Shown in pieces: positions 53,139 through 61,756 of a stretch of 64,000 nucleotides of DNA. The notes beneath the pieces were generated by a model. That model was not told the DNA's origin. It did no database searches and saw nothing but the letters and a program-made list of their open reading frames with translations. Both the position numbers and the translations under genes were made by a program. The DNA lies in NCBI RefSeq assembly GCF_029960785.1, contig NZ_JASBQE010000003.1, positions 62,001 to 126,000 of the forward strand, given 5' to 3'. The DNA is from Polyangium sp. 15x6 (GTDB lineage: Bacteria > Myxococcota_A > Polyangia > Polyangiales > Polyangiaceae). Position 1 is the first letter of the stretch, and the number at the start of each line of letters is the position of its first letter.

Positions 53139-56100
53139 ATGAAGTGGCGCGCCCTCACCCGAGGGCGAGCGTCAATGGGACATGCTGGCAAGCCCTCTGG
53201 GCGCGTGGTGCACAGCGCGCAGCGCCTCAGGGTCGAGGTGGCCGGGCTCTTCGGAGAGCCCGTGCGCGCGAGGCGGATCGAGCGCGCCCTGGGCGAGTTG
53301 CCGGGCGTGACCGAGGCGCGAGCAAACGAGCATACGGGGACCGTGCTCTGCGTGCTCGCGCCGAACGCGGAGACGTCGCGCGAGGAGGTGCTCGCGATCC
53401 TCGCGGAGCACGAGGACTCGCAAGGGCCGCCGCCGCCCTCGCTGTCGCGGCTCGCCGAGAGCGCGGCCGTCTCGGTGCATGACGTGATCCGCACATACGG
53501 GGCGAACGGCCGCGTCGAGGACGAGGAGGAAGCGACCCCGACGACGCCGTGGCACGCGCGCTCGAGCGACGAGCTCATGCAGACGTTCTCGGTGAATCTG
53601 GAACGCGGCCTCTCGGCGATCGAGGCGCACCGGATCCTGCGCGAGGTCGGTCCGAACGTGCTCGCGGGCATCGCGCCGCGCACGTCGCTCGAGATCCTCG
53701 CGGGCCAGGTCTTCACGGTGCCGACGGCGCTGCTCGCAGGCGCCGCGGGCCTGTCCGTGCTGCTCGGCGATCTGCTCGAAGCAGGCGCGATCCTGCTCGT
53801 CGTGGGCTCGAACGTGGTCGTCGGATACTTCACGGAGTCGCGCGCGGAGGAGCTGCTCGATGCGTGGAGCAAGTTCCGCGTGGAGTGGGCGCGCGTGCTG
53901 CGCGACGGCGTGGAGACGACCGTCGCGGCGAGCGAGGTCGTTCCGGGCGACGTGCTCTGCGTGCGCGCCGGCGACGCGATCGCGGCGGACGCGCGGATCG
54001 TGCAGGCCTCGGATCTGACGGTCGACGAGAGCACGCTGACGGGCGAGAGCGAGCCCGCGGAGAAGGGGACGGCCGCGGTGGCCGAGGGCGCTCCGCTCGC
54101 GGATCGCGACGACATGCTCTACGCGGGCACGGTCGTGGCGACGGGCTGCGCGCGCGCGATCGTCGTGGCGACGGGCAGGGCGACGGAGCTCGGCGCGATC
54201 CAGCGCGCGCTGTCGCACACGGCCGATCGCGCGGCTCCACTCGAGCTGCAGCTCGATCAGCTCGGCCGCAGGGTCGCGACGCTCGCGCTCGGGAGCTCGA
54301 TCGCGGTGACGGCGCTTGGCCTCTTGCGTGGTCAGCCGATCGCGGCGCTCGCGCGCTCGGCCGTGGCGCTCGGCGTGGCGGCGATCCCCGAAGGGTTCCC
54401 CGCGGTGGGGACGACGGCGCTCGCGCTCGCGAGCCAGCGGCTGAACCGCAAGGGCATCGTGATCCGCAGGCTCGCGGCGGCCGAGACGCTCGGCGCGGTG
54501 AGCGTGGTTTGCGCGGACAAGACGGGGACGCTCACCGAGAATCGCATGCGCGTCGCGGAGGTGTTCCTGCCGGGCGAGGGACTCGTGCGGGTCGAGTACG
54601 GCGCGACGTCGGCCGAGAACGGGTCGCCTCCGTCGCTCGGGCTCATCGGCGAAGACGGCCGGCGCGTGCCGGTCTCGTCGCTGCGGGAGATTGGACGCAT
54701 CGCGGCGCTGAACGCGGACGTGGAGCTCGACGAGCGTGACGAGATCACGAGCGGCAGCGGCACGGAGCGCGCGCTCGTCGAGTTCGCGATGGCGATCGGC
54801 TACCCGGTGCGGCGTCGAAGGGGCGCGGCGAAGCGGGTGCGCGAGGAGCGTCGCAGCGCGGATCGGCCGTTCATGGTGACGGTGCACGAGCACCCGGATC
54901 TCGGCCGGATCGAGCTCGTGAAGGGCGCGCCGGAGCCGGTGATCGAGCGCGCGAGCGTGGACCCTGCCGAGCGCGAGCGGCTCCTCGCGATGAACGACGC
55001 GATGGCGTCGCGGGGCCTGCGCGTGCTCGCGCTCGCGTGGCGGAAGGACGGCGATCCGACGAGGACCCAGGAAGCGCCGCTCGTGCTCGCGGGTCTCGTG
55101 GGGATGCGTGATCCGCCGCGGCGCGGGGTGCGCGAGGCGCTCGCGGTGCTCGCCGGCGCCGGCGTGCGGACGATGATGCTGACGGGCGATCAGGCGCGGA
55201 CCGCGCAGGCGATCGGCGCCGAGCTCGGGATCAGCGCGGACGATGTCTACAGCCGCGTGACACCCGAGGCGAAGCTCGACGTCGTGCGCGAGCTGCAGGA
55301 CGGCGGAGCGATCGTCGCGATGACCGGCGACGGCGTGAACGACGGGCCTGCGCTGAAGGCCGCGGACGTCGGCGTGGCGATGGGCGAGCGCGGCACGGAC
55401 ATCGCGCGCGCGGTCGCGGACGTGGTGCTCGCGCACGACGATCTCGGCAGCCTCGCGGATGCGGTGAGCGAGGGGCGGAGGCTCTACGACAACGTGCGGC
55501 GCGCGATCGAGTACCTCGTCGCGACGAACGCGAGCGAGGTGATGGTGATGCTCGCCGGCTCGGTCGTCGGCGCCGAGCCGCTCGGGCCGCTGCAGCTCCT
55601 CTGGATCAACATGCTGACGGACGTCGCGCCCGCGCTCGCGCTGGCGATCGAGCCTGCGGACGTGGACGTGATGCGCAGGCCCCCGCGTGATCCGCAGGCG
55701 CCGCTCTTCGGGCCGGCGCGTGGAAAGATGCTCGCGCGCGAGGCCTCGAAGATGGCGGCGATCTCGCTCGCCGCGTATGGCATCGGGGCCGTCGGGCCCG
55801 GCGCAAGCTTGCAGCGTGCCCGCACGATGTCGTTCGCGTCGCTCGTCGTGGCGCAGCTCCTTCACGCGCGATCGTGTCGATCGAGCGGATCGCAGCCGAA
55901 CCCGGAGCTACAGCGCGCGCTCGTGGCGAGCCTGGGCCTGCAGGCGGCGGCGCTCGGCCTGCCCGGCCTGCGTCGCGTGCTCGGCACGACGCCGCTCGGC
56001 CCGATCGATCTCTCGATCGCGGTGCTGCTCGGCCTGCTCCCGACGCTCGCGCGGGAGGGGAAATCGCTGTTCAACCCGGAGGCTCCGATCGTGGTGGAGC

Positions 56101-56207
56101 GACGCGGCATGCCGGCGGGATCGAGCCCGATCCAAGGGGCCGATCGGTACGCGCCGGGCTCGTGGGCGTCGTCGCCCGTGATGTTCGAGGAGGAGGCTCG
56201 TCGATGA
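53139..56207 (+). CDS. Cation-transporting P-type ATPase with N-terminal HMA-like domain
   Basis: About 1,022 residues from ATG 53139 (ATG 53175 is possible). N-terminal HMA-like region (RLRVEVAGLFGEPVRARRIE) without a CxxC. Then the P-type core: TGES in the actuator domain, PEGFP in the TM4 segment, phosphorylated Asp460 in DKTGTLTEN, and TGDGVNDGPALKAADVGVAM. The TM4 PEGFP (not CPC) argues against a copper pump and resembles CtpE/CtpI-type or SERCA-like transporters. The transported ion is unknown. It is coupled by ATGA to a small gene downstream. Confidence 0.9.
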   Translation: MKWRALTRGRASMGHAGKPSGRVVHSAQRLRVEVAGLFGEPVRARRIERALGELPGVTEARANEHTGTVLCVLAPNAETSREEVLAILAEHEDSQGPPPPSLSRLAESAAVSVHDVIRTYGANGRVEDEEEATPTTPWHARSSDELMQTFSVNLERGLSAIEAHRILREVGPNVLAGIAPRTSLEILAGQVFTVPTALLAGAAGLSVLLGDLLEAGAILLVVGSNVVVGYFTESRAEELLDAWSKFRVEWARVLRDGVETTVAASEVVPGDVLCVRAGDAIAADARIVQASDLTVDESTLTGESEPAEKGTAAVAEGAPLADRDDMLYAGTVVATGCARAIVVATGRATELGAIQRALSHTADRAAPLELQLDQLGRRVATLALGSSIAVTALGLLRGQPIAALARSAVALGVAAIPEGFPAVGTTALALASQRLNRKGIVIRRLAAAETLGAVSVVCADKTGTLTENRMRVAEVFLPGEGLVRVEYGATSAENGSPPSLGLIGEDGRRVPVSSLREIGRIAALNADVELDERDEITSGSGTERALVEFAMAIGYPVRRRRGAAKRVREERRSADRPFMVTVHEHPDLGRIELVKGAPEPVIERASVDPAERERLLAMNDAMASRGLRVLALAWRKDGDPTRTQEAPLVLAGLVGMRDPPRRGVREALAVLAGAGVRTMMLTGDQARTAQAIGAELGISADDVYSRVTPEAKLDVVRELQDGGAIVAMTGDGVNDGPALKAADVGVAMGERGTDIARAVADVVLAHDDLGSLADAVSEGRRLYDNVRRAIEYLVATNASEVMVMLAGSVVGAEPLGPLQLLWINMLTDVAPALALAIEPADVDVMRRPPRDPQAPLFGPARGKMLAREASKMAAISLAAYGIGAVGPGASLQRARTMSFASLVVAQLLHARSCRSSGSQPNPELQRALVASLGLQAAALGLPGLRRVLGTTPLGPIDLSIAVLLGLLPTLAREGKSLFNPEAPIVVERRGMPAGSSPIQGADRYAPGSWASSPVMFEEEARR

Positions 56208-56506
56208 AGTTTCACACGCCATCGTTCATTCTCGGCTTCGGTAGCGCGGTCGTCGTGATGGGGACCGCGCGTCGGCTCAAGCCTGCGGTCGTGGAGATCG
56301 GGGCGCTCGGCCTGCACCTCGCGCGGCTGGGTCGCGCCGTCGTGGAGCGGCAACGCGAGCATGCGGAGGATCTCTGGGCCGAGGTGGAAGAGCGCGCGCG
56401 TCATCTGCGAGAGGCGCCGCGCCGCCGTCGCGCGGGCGCGACGACGGGCAACGGCAAACACGTGCCGGGCGCGGCGAACGCGCAGCCCGGAGCCGCGTCG
56501 CACTGA
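56204..56506 (+). CDS. Small membrane protein (DUF5132-like)
   Basis: 100 residues; its ATG overlaps the ATPase stop (ATGA) and GGAGGAGG lies upstream in the ATPase gene. One hydrophobic segment (SFILGFGSAVVVMGTA) then a helical basic tail. Small proteins of this type, beginning MKFHTPSFILG, are often encoded by P-type ATPase operons with HMA_2-type genes, to my memory. Probable subunit or regulator of the pump; the family name is tentative. Confidence 0.7.
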   Translation: MKFHTPSFILGFGSAVVVMGTARRLKPAVVEIGALGLHLARLGRAVVERQREHAEDLWAEVEERARHLREAPRRRRAGATTGNGKHVPGAANAQPGAASH

Positions 56507-56540
56507 GCGAAGTCGAGCGAGAGGGGAGGGGAGGAGAGAC

Positions 56541-57113
56541 GTGATACCCAGCGAGCAGTGGAGTGAGCTCGTCCATAGCCTTCCGCGCCGCGTGCGGCTG
56601 CGATCCCGTGCGATCGTGGGCCACCGCGACGCGTGCGTGCGCGTCGCGGAGAAGCTCGCGATGATGGATCCGAGCTGCGAGCGCGTGGAGGTGCGTCCGT
56701 GGACGGGCTCGGTGATCGTGGAGCGCGAGGATGGGACGCTCGACGCCGAGGCGGTGCGCGCGATGCTGGCGCGGCTCGTGGCCGACGAGCGCGACGAGCA
56801 AGGTCGCAAGCTGACGGATCTCGGCTACGAGGCCCTGCCGGGCCCGACGCGCGTGGCGAAGGCCGTGGCGCACGCGTTCGCCGAGATCAACAGCGATGTG
56901 CGGAGCGCGCTCGATCACCGCGCGGACCTCGGGACGCTGATGCCGGTCTTGTTCTTCTCGCTCGGCCTGGTGGAGATCGGCGTGACGCGGAAGCTGCCGG
57001 CGCCGGCCTGGTTCAACCTGGTGTGGTGGTCGATCCGGTCGTTCATGACGTTCAACGCCGGAGCGGTGGAGCAGGAGGGGAGGGCGGTCGCGGCGGATGG
57101 GGGGCTGGATTAG
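56541..57113 (+). CDS. HMA_2-like metal-associated domain protein
   Basis: 190 residues from GTG 56541, preceded by GGGGAGGAG. It starts with a ferredoxin-like HMA domain lacking CxxC (HSLPRRVRLRSRAIVGHRDA, VEVRPWTGSVIVERE), then a C-terminal hydrophobic pair (LMPVLFFSLGLVEIGV). Together with the ATPase and the small membrane gene it makes a three-gene operon. Its TAG stop overlaps the stop of the convergent caspase-like gene (57110-57113). Confidence 0.72.
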   Translation: MIPSEQWSELVHSLPRRVRLRSRAIVGHRDACVRVAEKLAMMDPSCERVEVRPWTGSVIVEREDGTLDAEAVRAMLARLVADERDEQGRKLTDLGYEALPGPTRVAKAVAHAFAEINSDVRSALDHRADLGTLMPVLFFSLGLVEIGVTRKLPAPAWFNLVWWSIRSFMTFNAGAVEQEGRAVAADGGLD

Positions 57114-57851
57114 AAGCCAGCGACGAATCCGCGGGCGTGAGGTCGCGTTCGACCCTTTCCCACCAGTTCGATTTCTGCACCAGCGAACGCATCCGTGAGG
57201 GGCTGGCATGGGATGGGCGGGCGGCCAGGAAGGACCGCCCCGGCGCCATTTTCCGAGCAGCAGGTGCAAAAACGGCGAGTGGGGCGTCTCCTCGTCCTCG
57301 ACGTAGTACCGCTCTTCTGCCGAGCAGGCCGTCAGCACCGCGCGGTTCGGTCGTTCGCCGAGCGGAAGGAAGATCCCCGCAAAGCAGGTCGCGATGACGA
57401 GGATTTGAGGGCCCGTGTGAGGGGCGAGGCAACCGGCGAGAGCCTCGGGCGTCAAGTAGATCGGGCCCTCGTTCTCCGGCTCGGCGAACTCGTCGATGGG
57501 AGCTGCCACGAAGAGCCCTTCGCGCTCGCCGTGGTTCGATGCGAGGAACAGGAGCAGATCGTCCGGTTGGGAAGAGCCTGCGAGGCTCGTGGTCAACTGC
57601 GCCAGCGCATCGCGCGTCGGCGGGTGGATGCCGCCGCCGAACCCAGGCGGCAAGAGGTCGTCCCGACACACGAAGGCGTGGACGTCTCGCGCCGCGACGC
57701 CGAAGGTATGGGCGGCGGTGACGGCGAGCTCCAGGTCATGAACCGAAGCCGCGAAGTCGTAATCGGTGTGCTCGCCGCGCGAGCCATGTTTCTCGCGCTG
57801 AAACCGGGCAGGCTTGACGTAACCGCACCAGAGGATGGCTCGGGTCCTCAC
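57110..57851 (-). pseudogene. Caspase-like (clan CD) protease, frameshifted near its C-terminus
   Basis: GTG 57851 overlaps the previous stop (GTGA). The first 200 codons give a caspase-fold protein: dyad His107 in FLASNHGEREG and Cys156 in VIATCFAGIF. After LLLGKW (near 57245) the zero frame loses sense and runs into antisense of the HMA_2 gene. The +1 frame continues PLTDAFAGAEIELVGKGRTR and ends RGFVAGF at TAA 57110. One extra base within GGAAAATGGCGCC explains this. Both catalytic residues precede the shift, so activity could remain. It could also be a sequence error. Last gene of the four-gene overlapping operon. Confidence 0.7.
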
Positions 57852-58264
57852 GGCTCCTCCGGCGCGGGCAGGAACAACACCGCGCTCTTGCCGTGCTCGG
57901 GCAGGTTCGTCTCCGTGAAGGCGACCTCGCCCTCGCCATCGGCTGGCACGAACGCCCAGTGCGCGGGATGGCCCCAGCGAGCCATCGGCTCCGGGTCGAC
58001 GAGCGCGACGTAGCAGCGTTCGTAGGCCGCTCCTTCGGGAAACGGGACGCGCACGTTCGCCGCGTTGAAGAGCGTTCCTCGTCGCACCGGCGCGTCGGAG
58101 ATCTCCAGGCGGGCGCAGGGGATGTTTTTTTGCGCGATCCCTTCGCGGATGCGGAGCGTCGCCTCCTGGATGCCGAGGCTCGGCGTGGGAGGGACGTGGA
58201 AGGCGTTGCGGAGGATGTTGTCGATGCCCGCGGCGGTGCCGGGGGTTTTCGTCTCACTGCCCAT
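57848..58264 (-). CDS. Hypothetical protein of the ATPase/caspase operon
   Basis: 138 residues. It overlaps the ATPase gene by 11 bp and the caspase-like gene by 4 bp (GTGA). No TM or signal. Segments LGIQEATLRIREGIAQKNIP, LEISDAPVRRGTLFNAANVR and NLPEHGKSAVLFLPAP suggest a compact alpha/beta protein. I recognise no family. Its position between the ATPase and protease makes an adaptor or regulator of the protease likely, by inference only. Confidence 0.65.
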   Translation of the reverse strand: MGSETKTPGTAAGIDNILRNAFHVPPTPSLGIQEATLRIREGIAQKNIPCARLEISDAPVRRGTLFNAANVRVPFPEGAAYERCYVALVDPEPMARWGHPAHWAFVPADGEGEVAFTETNLPEHGKSAVLFLPAPEEP

Positions 58265-59303
58265 CGCGCTTCCAGTCTCCGATCTCGATGACGTCGTCGG
58301 GGGCGCAGGCCGCGAGGTAGGGAGACTGCGTGGCGAGGATGAGCTGCGCGGTCGGCACGAGCGAGGAGAGCGCTTCCAGGAGCGTGCGCTGCCACCGGGG
58401 GTGGAGGTGCTGCTCGGGCTCGTCGATCAGGACGATCCCTCCCTGGGGAGGACGGAGCGCGATCTCGCCGAGGAGGAGCAGCAGGGCGCGTTCGCCGTCG
58501 CTCAAGGATTCGAGCCGAACGAGCGAGCCGCGTTGTGTCCTGTAGGGGGACGCGGGGTTCGTCGGATCCTCGGGGCGCGGGAGGTCGGGGAAGTATTTGT
58601 CGAGCACCTTCCGCATCCGCGCGATCGTGCCTTGGGAATCGTATCGCTTGGGATCGAGTGCGGCGAAGGCGAGGCGCGCAGCAACCGGGGCGAAGCGTCG
58701 ACGACGCGGAGAGAGGCACTGCTGGCGCGGATCGAAGGAGAACAGATCGGCAACGCGCGTGCTGTCGGCAGGTTCGAGGATGCCGCGATCGGCGGGCAGG
58801 AGGACGCAGGGCGGGCGGGCGTTCAGCGTTGCGGCGCGCGCGACGTTGAAAAAGGGATCGGTGGGAGACTTCGTCGCGACGATTCCCGCGAGGAAATCAT
58901 CGAAACTCGTGACGTCGCCGCCGACATGGAGGGGGAGCGTGCCTTGGAGTGGTGCGTCCGGGGCCACGCGCTTCGCGGCGGCGCGTTCGTCCTCCGAGAG
59001 CGATAGCTCCAGCGCCATGACGCCATATCGTGGGGATGCCGAGGAGCTTTGCAGGGCGGATGGGTCGGCGGGCGTGTCGCGTACGTCCCCTGCGGCGAAC
59101 CTGTGCGCGCCGAGCTTGACGCCGCTTCCCTCGGACAGGACGTCGAAGGCATGGATGATCGACCCGAGGATGGTCGTCTTGCCGGCGCCGTTCGCTCCGA
59201 GGAAGATCACGCGCCGCCGGGGTCCTCCGAGGGGCGTGGAGAAATCCAGCGAGAGCTTCTCGACGGCGCGGATGCGCTCGATGTCGAGGCGGAGGAGGTG
59301 CAT
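58254..59303 (-). CDS. AAA ATPase (AAA_21/AAA_15, ABC-like)
   Basis: 349 residues. Walker A GANGAGKTT (36-44), ABC signature LSDGERALL (267-275), Walker B IVLIDEPEQHLHP with Asp294 and Glu295, and a switch segment LILATQSPYLA. This is the SMC/ABC-type ATPase head used in RecF-like and defence proteins, with a short helical insert instead of a long coiled coil. No TOPRIM nuclease is fused. Its ATG overlaps the upstream stop in TGATG. With a caspase-like protease two genes on, it could be the sensor or energy module of a defence system. Confidence 0.87.
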   Translation of the reverse strand: MHLLRLDIERIRAVEKLSLDFSTPLGGPRRRVIFLGANGAGKTTILGSIIHAFDVLSEGSGVKLGAHRFAAGDVRDTPADPSALQSSSASPRYGVMALELSLSEDERAAAKRVAPDAPLQGTLPLHVGGDVTSFDDFLAGIVATKSPTDPFFNVARAATLNARPPCVLLPADRGILEPADSTRVADLFSFDPRQQCLSPRRRRFAPVAARLAFAALDPKRYDSQGTIARMRKVLDKYFPDLPRPEDPTNPASPYRTQRGSLVRLESLSDGERALLLLLGEIALRPPQGGIVLIDEPEQHLHPRWQRTLLEALSSLVPTAQLILATQSPYLAACAPDDVIEIGDWKRDGQ

Positions 59304-60001
59304 CAGGAATCCTCAGCGGCGCCGAGATCGAGGCCATGAAAAAGAACCGCGCCGACGGCATCGTTCATGGCCCGGGCTGCCCGTACATAGCGTTCGAATG
59401 TCTCGAGATATCGGCTGCCCGCATCGAAGTGAGGAGGCTCGGAGAACGGCGGCTTGCCCATCTTCGAGGCCTCGAAGACGGGGCGCGCGGGAGCCGTGCC
59501 AGCTCGGCAGAGCATCGCCACGCTCCGTAGCTCGCCGGGAGGGCAAGGCCGCCGTAACATGTCGAGTGCTACGCTGAGCGAAACCCACGCCATATTGAAA
59601 AACGGAACACCGACTTCACGTCTAGGCGAAGGCAACTCCGTGAAATGCGCAGCGAACGTGCTGGGTTTTCGGGAGTCTGTCTCCTCGAGAAGGGCTTCCA
59701 CCGCCATGACCAAGTCGGGACGCGCGGCCTCCCACGCCGGTGGCCAGTCGAGCGTGATGAGCAGCGGCATCACCGCAGCCGCGAAGAGTGCCCGATCGTC
59801 TGGCGTCATCCCCTCGCCGGCTTCAGCCAGCCGTTTGACGTCCTCTCGGTTCGACCGCGCCGCCTGCCGCTTGAACTCCCTCCAGACGACGGCCGGCGTG
59901 AGCGCTTTTCCGCCCTCCTGCCGTTCTTGCAGGCTCTTCAACAGCTCTGCCCAGCTCGCCGCCACGCGCGCAACATAGGCTTGGGAGCGCCTACGGGCCA
60001 A
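59303..60001 (-). CDS. Hypothetical helical protein, first gene of the ATPase/caspase operon
   Basis: 232 residues from a TTG at 60001 with GGGA upstream; a GTG 11 codons on is possible. Mostly helix (WAELLKSLQERQEGGKALTP, LFAAAVMPLLITLDWPPAWE) and no TM. No family recognised. Its TGA stop overlaps the ATPase ATG (TGATG), so the two are translationally coupled and it may be the ATPase's partner. Confidence 0.65.
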   Translation of the reverse strand: MARRRSQAYVARVAASWAELLKSLQERQEGGKALTPAVVWREFKRQAARSNREDVKRLAEAGEGMTPDDRALFAAAVMPLLITLDWPPAWEAARPDLVMAVEALLEETDSRKPSTFAAHFTELPSPRREVGVPFFNMAWVSLSVALDMLRRPCPPGELRSVAMLCRAGTAPARPVFEASKMGKPPFSEPPHFDAGSRYLETFERYVRAARAMNDAVGAVLFHGLDLGAAEDS

Positions 60002-60239
60002 GCATCATCCCGGAACGCGCACCCCAAACACGCCCAGAGCGCTCCTGCAACCCTCGACGTCGACGCAAGACCGTCTGCGACGTCTCCTTCGCCAGCGCGA
60101 CCCGTCCTGAACCCTTTCCCCCCACCCCCGCACCTCCGCCCCTCCTCGAAGCCACTTCCCAACGCCTCTTTCAAAACAAAACCCGCCCCTCAAACTCGTA
60201 AGCCTGTGTACGCTCCCGTCCCAAACGAAAGGAGCTTTC

Positions 60240-60998
60240 ATGGCTGACGTCTCCAAACTCGTCTCTGATCGGGTTGCGATCACGCGCACCTTGACCTCGG
60301 CCGTCTCCGTGCACGGCACCGAGACGGCCGCGGCGATCGAGAGAGCCTTGTTCCCCGATGGTTCGCCGCCCGACTTCAAGGTGACCGTCTTCCTCCAGGC
60401 GCTCGGCGCGCTCGCGCAGCGCTCCGTGGACGAGCTCTCCGCCGCGAATCAGGCGCACGCGACCGAGCTCGCCGACGACGGCGAGCCGCGGGCCACGCGC
60501 GACGCGGCCAAGGACGAGCTCCGCGCGCGCATGATCGGCATCCGCAGCACGCTCTCGGGCGTGTACGGCGCGGCCATCCTGAGCGCGTACGGGCTCTCCG
60601 GCGAGACGCCGAGCGAAGCGGAGCACCTCATCGAGGCCGCCTGCACCACCGAGCGCCTCTTGCGCAACCGTCCTCTCACCGAGGCGCCGAAGCAGGAGGG
60701 CGTCTCCGTGGATCCGAAGACGCTGGCGGACAGCTTGAAGACGCGCGTCGACGCGCTTCGTACGGCGCTCGGCGACGTGCGCCGGGAGGAGCGCGAGGCG
60801 CAGGTGACGCTGCAGCGGCGGAACACGGCGACCGCAGCTTGGAACGGGGTTTATCAGGGGGTCGCAGACACCCTGACGGGGCTCTTCGAGCTCGCGGGAA
60901 AGGGAGAGCTCGCCGACCGGGTGAGGCCCACGGCGCGCAGGCGTGCAGGTTTGACCGAGGCGGAGGACGTCGAGGGCGGAGTGGCAGGGGAGGGGTGA
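60240..60998 (+). CDS. Hypothetical coiled-coil-rich protein, paralogue of 21578
   Basis: 252 residues, ATG with GAAAGGAG upstream. Helical, soluble. It shares with the 21578 protein, in the same order, IRSTLSGVYGAAILSAYGLS, a heptad-like helix (RVDALRTALGDVRREEREAQ) and the tail GVADTLTGLFELAGKGELAD-RVRPT. This is a lineage-specific paralogous family with a conserved C-terminal signature. Function unknown. Confidence 0.72.
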   Translation: MADVSKLVSDRVAITRTLTSAVSVHGTETAAAIERALFPDGSPPDFKVTVFLQALGALAQRSVDELSAANQAHATELADDGEPRATRDAAKDELRARMIGIRSTLSGVYGAAILSAYGLSGETPSEAEHLIEAACTTERLLRNRPLTEAPKQEGVSVDPKTLADSLKTRVDALRTALGDVRREEREAQVTLQRRNTATAAWNGVYQGVADTLTGLFELAGKGELADRVRPTARRRAGLTEAEDVEGGVAGEG

Positions 60999-61062
60999 CT
61001 TCGCGCTTGCGTCACGCCACCTCCCCACGCAGATCGCGTACGATGTCAAGCGGAACTTGCGC

Positions 61063-61713
61063 ATGCGCCTCGTGATCGTCGCCGCCTGCTCCGTCACGCT
61101 CCTCCCCGCCTGCGGCTCCCGCGCCGAATCCCAGCCCCTGGTCATCGACCCGCTCCCCCCGCGTCGCGGCCGCTCCTCCGTCCCCGTCGTCGCATCCGCC
61201 TCCGCATCCGCGCCTGCCTCCACGGCCGCCACGGCGCCCGAGCGCGTCCCCGATCCCGAGGCCATGCGCCTCTTCCTCGAGCGTTACGCCGCGCCCGCGC
61301 TCCCGCTCCTCCCTGACGTCAAGCCTTCGCGCGTCCTCGCGCTCGCCTTCGATGGATCGGTGCGTGGCGAAACGGCGGGCATGTCCGCGGAGGGAGCCCG
61401 GTTCGGCGCGACGCTCGCCGAGGGAGAGCGCGCGTGGGTGCCCGTCTCGTATCCGGTCGGCGCTTGCGTCACCGTCGTCGCGCAGGGCGGCATCGGCGTC
61501 GTCGAGCTCGACGTCTTCCTCACCACGGGCGAGCCTGTGCCTGTGAAGATCGTCGCGCAGGACGCGCGCGAGGGACCGACGGCCGTCATCGGCGGCAGGG
61601 ACGACTGCTTCCCCCTCCTCGAGCCCTTCATCGGCAACCTCTCGGTCACCGTACGCAAGGGCTCCGGCATGGTCCTCGTCCAGCAGTTCCGACCCGTCAC
61701 GCGCGATCGCTGA
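61063..61713 (+). CDS. Hypothetical lipoprotein
   Basis: 216 residues from ATG 61063 (a TTG at 61057 is in frame). Signal peptide MRLVIVAACSVTLLPAC with lipobox LLPAC, an Ala/Ser/Pro-rich spacer to about residue 65, and a C-terminal domain with FGATLAEGERAWVPVSYPVG, CVTVVAQGGIGVVELDVFLT and DDCFPLLEPFIGNLSVTV. It is similar in layout to other Polyangiaceae lipoproteins with a beta-sandwich end. Role unknown. Confidence 0.7.
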   Translation: MRLVIVAACSVTLLPACGSRAESQPLVIDPLPPRRGRSSVPVVASASASAPASTAATAPERVPDPEAMRLFLERYAAPALPLLPDVKPSRVLALAFDGSVRGETAGMSAEGARFGATLAEGERAWVPVSYPVGACVTVVAQGGIGVVELDVFLTTGEPVPVKIVAQDAREGPTAVIGGRDDCFPLLEPFIGNLSVTVRKGSGMVLVQQFRPVTRDR

Positions 61714-61756
61714 GACGAACGATTCCACGCAACTCGCGGGCGCGTGATGTCGATGG

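Noticed and set aside
56277-57851. A single 524-residue caspase-like protein
   Set aside because: Beyond residue 202 it reads antisense through the HMA_2 gene with no protein-like character; the caspase C-terminus is in the +1 frame.
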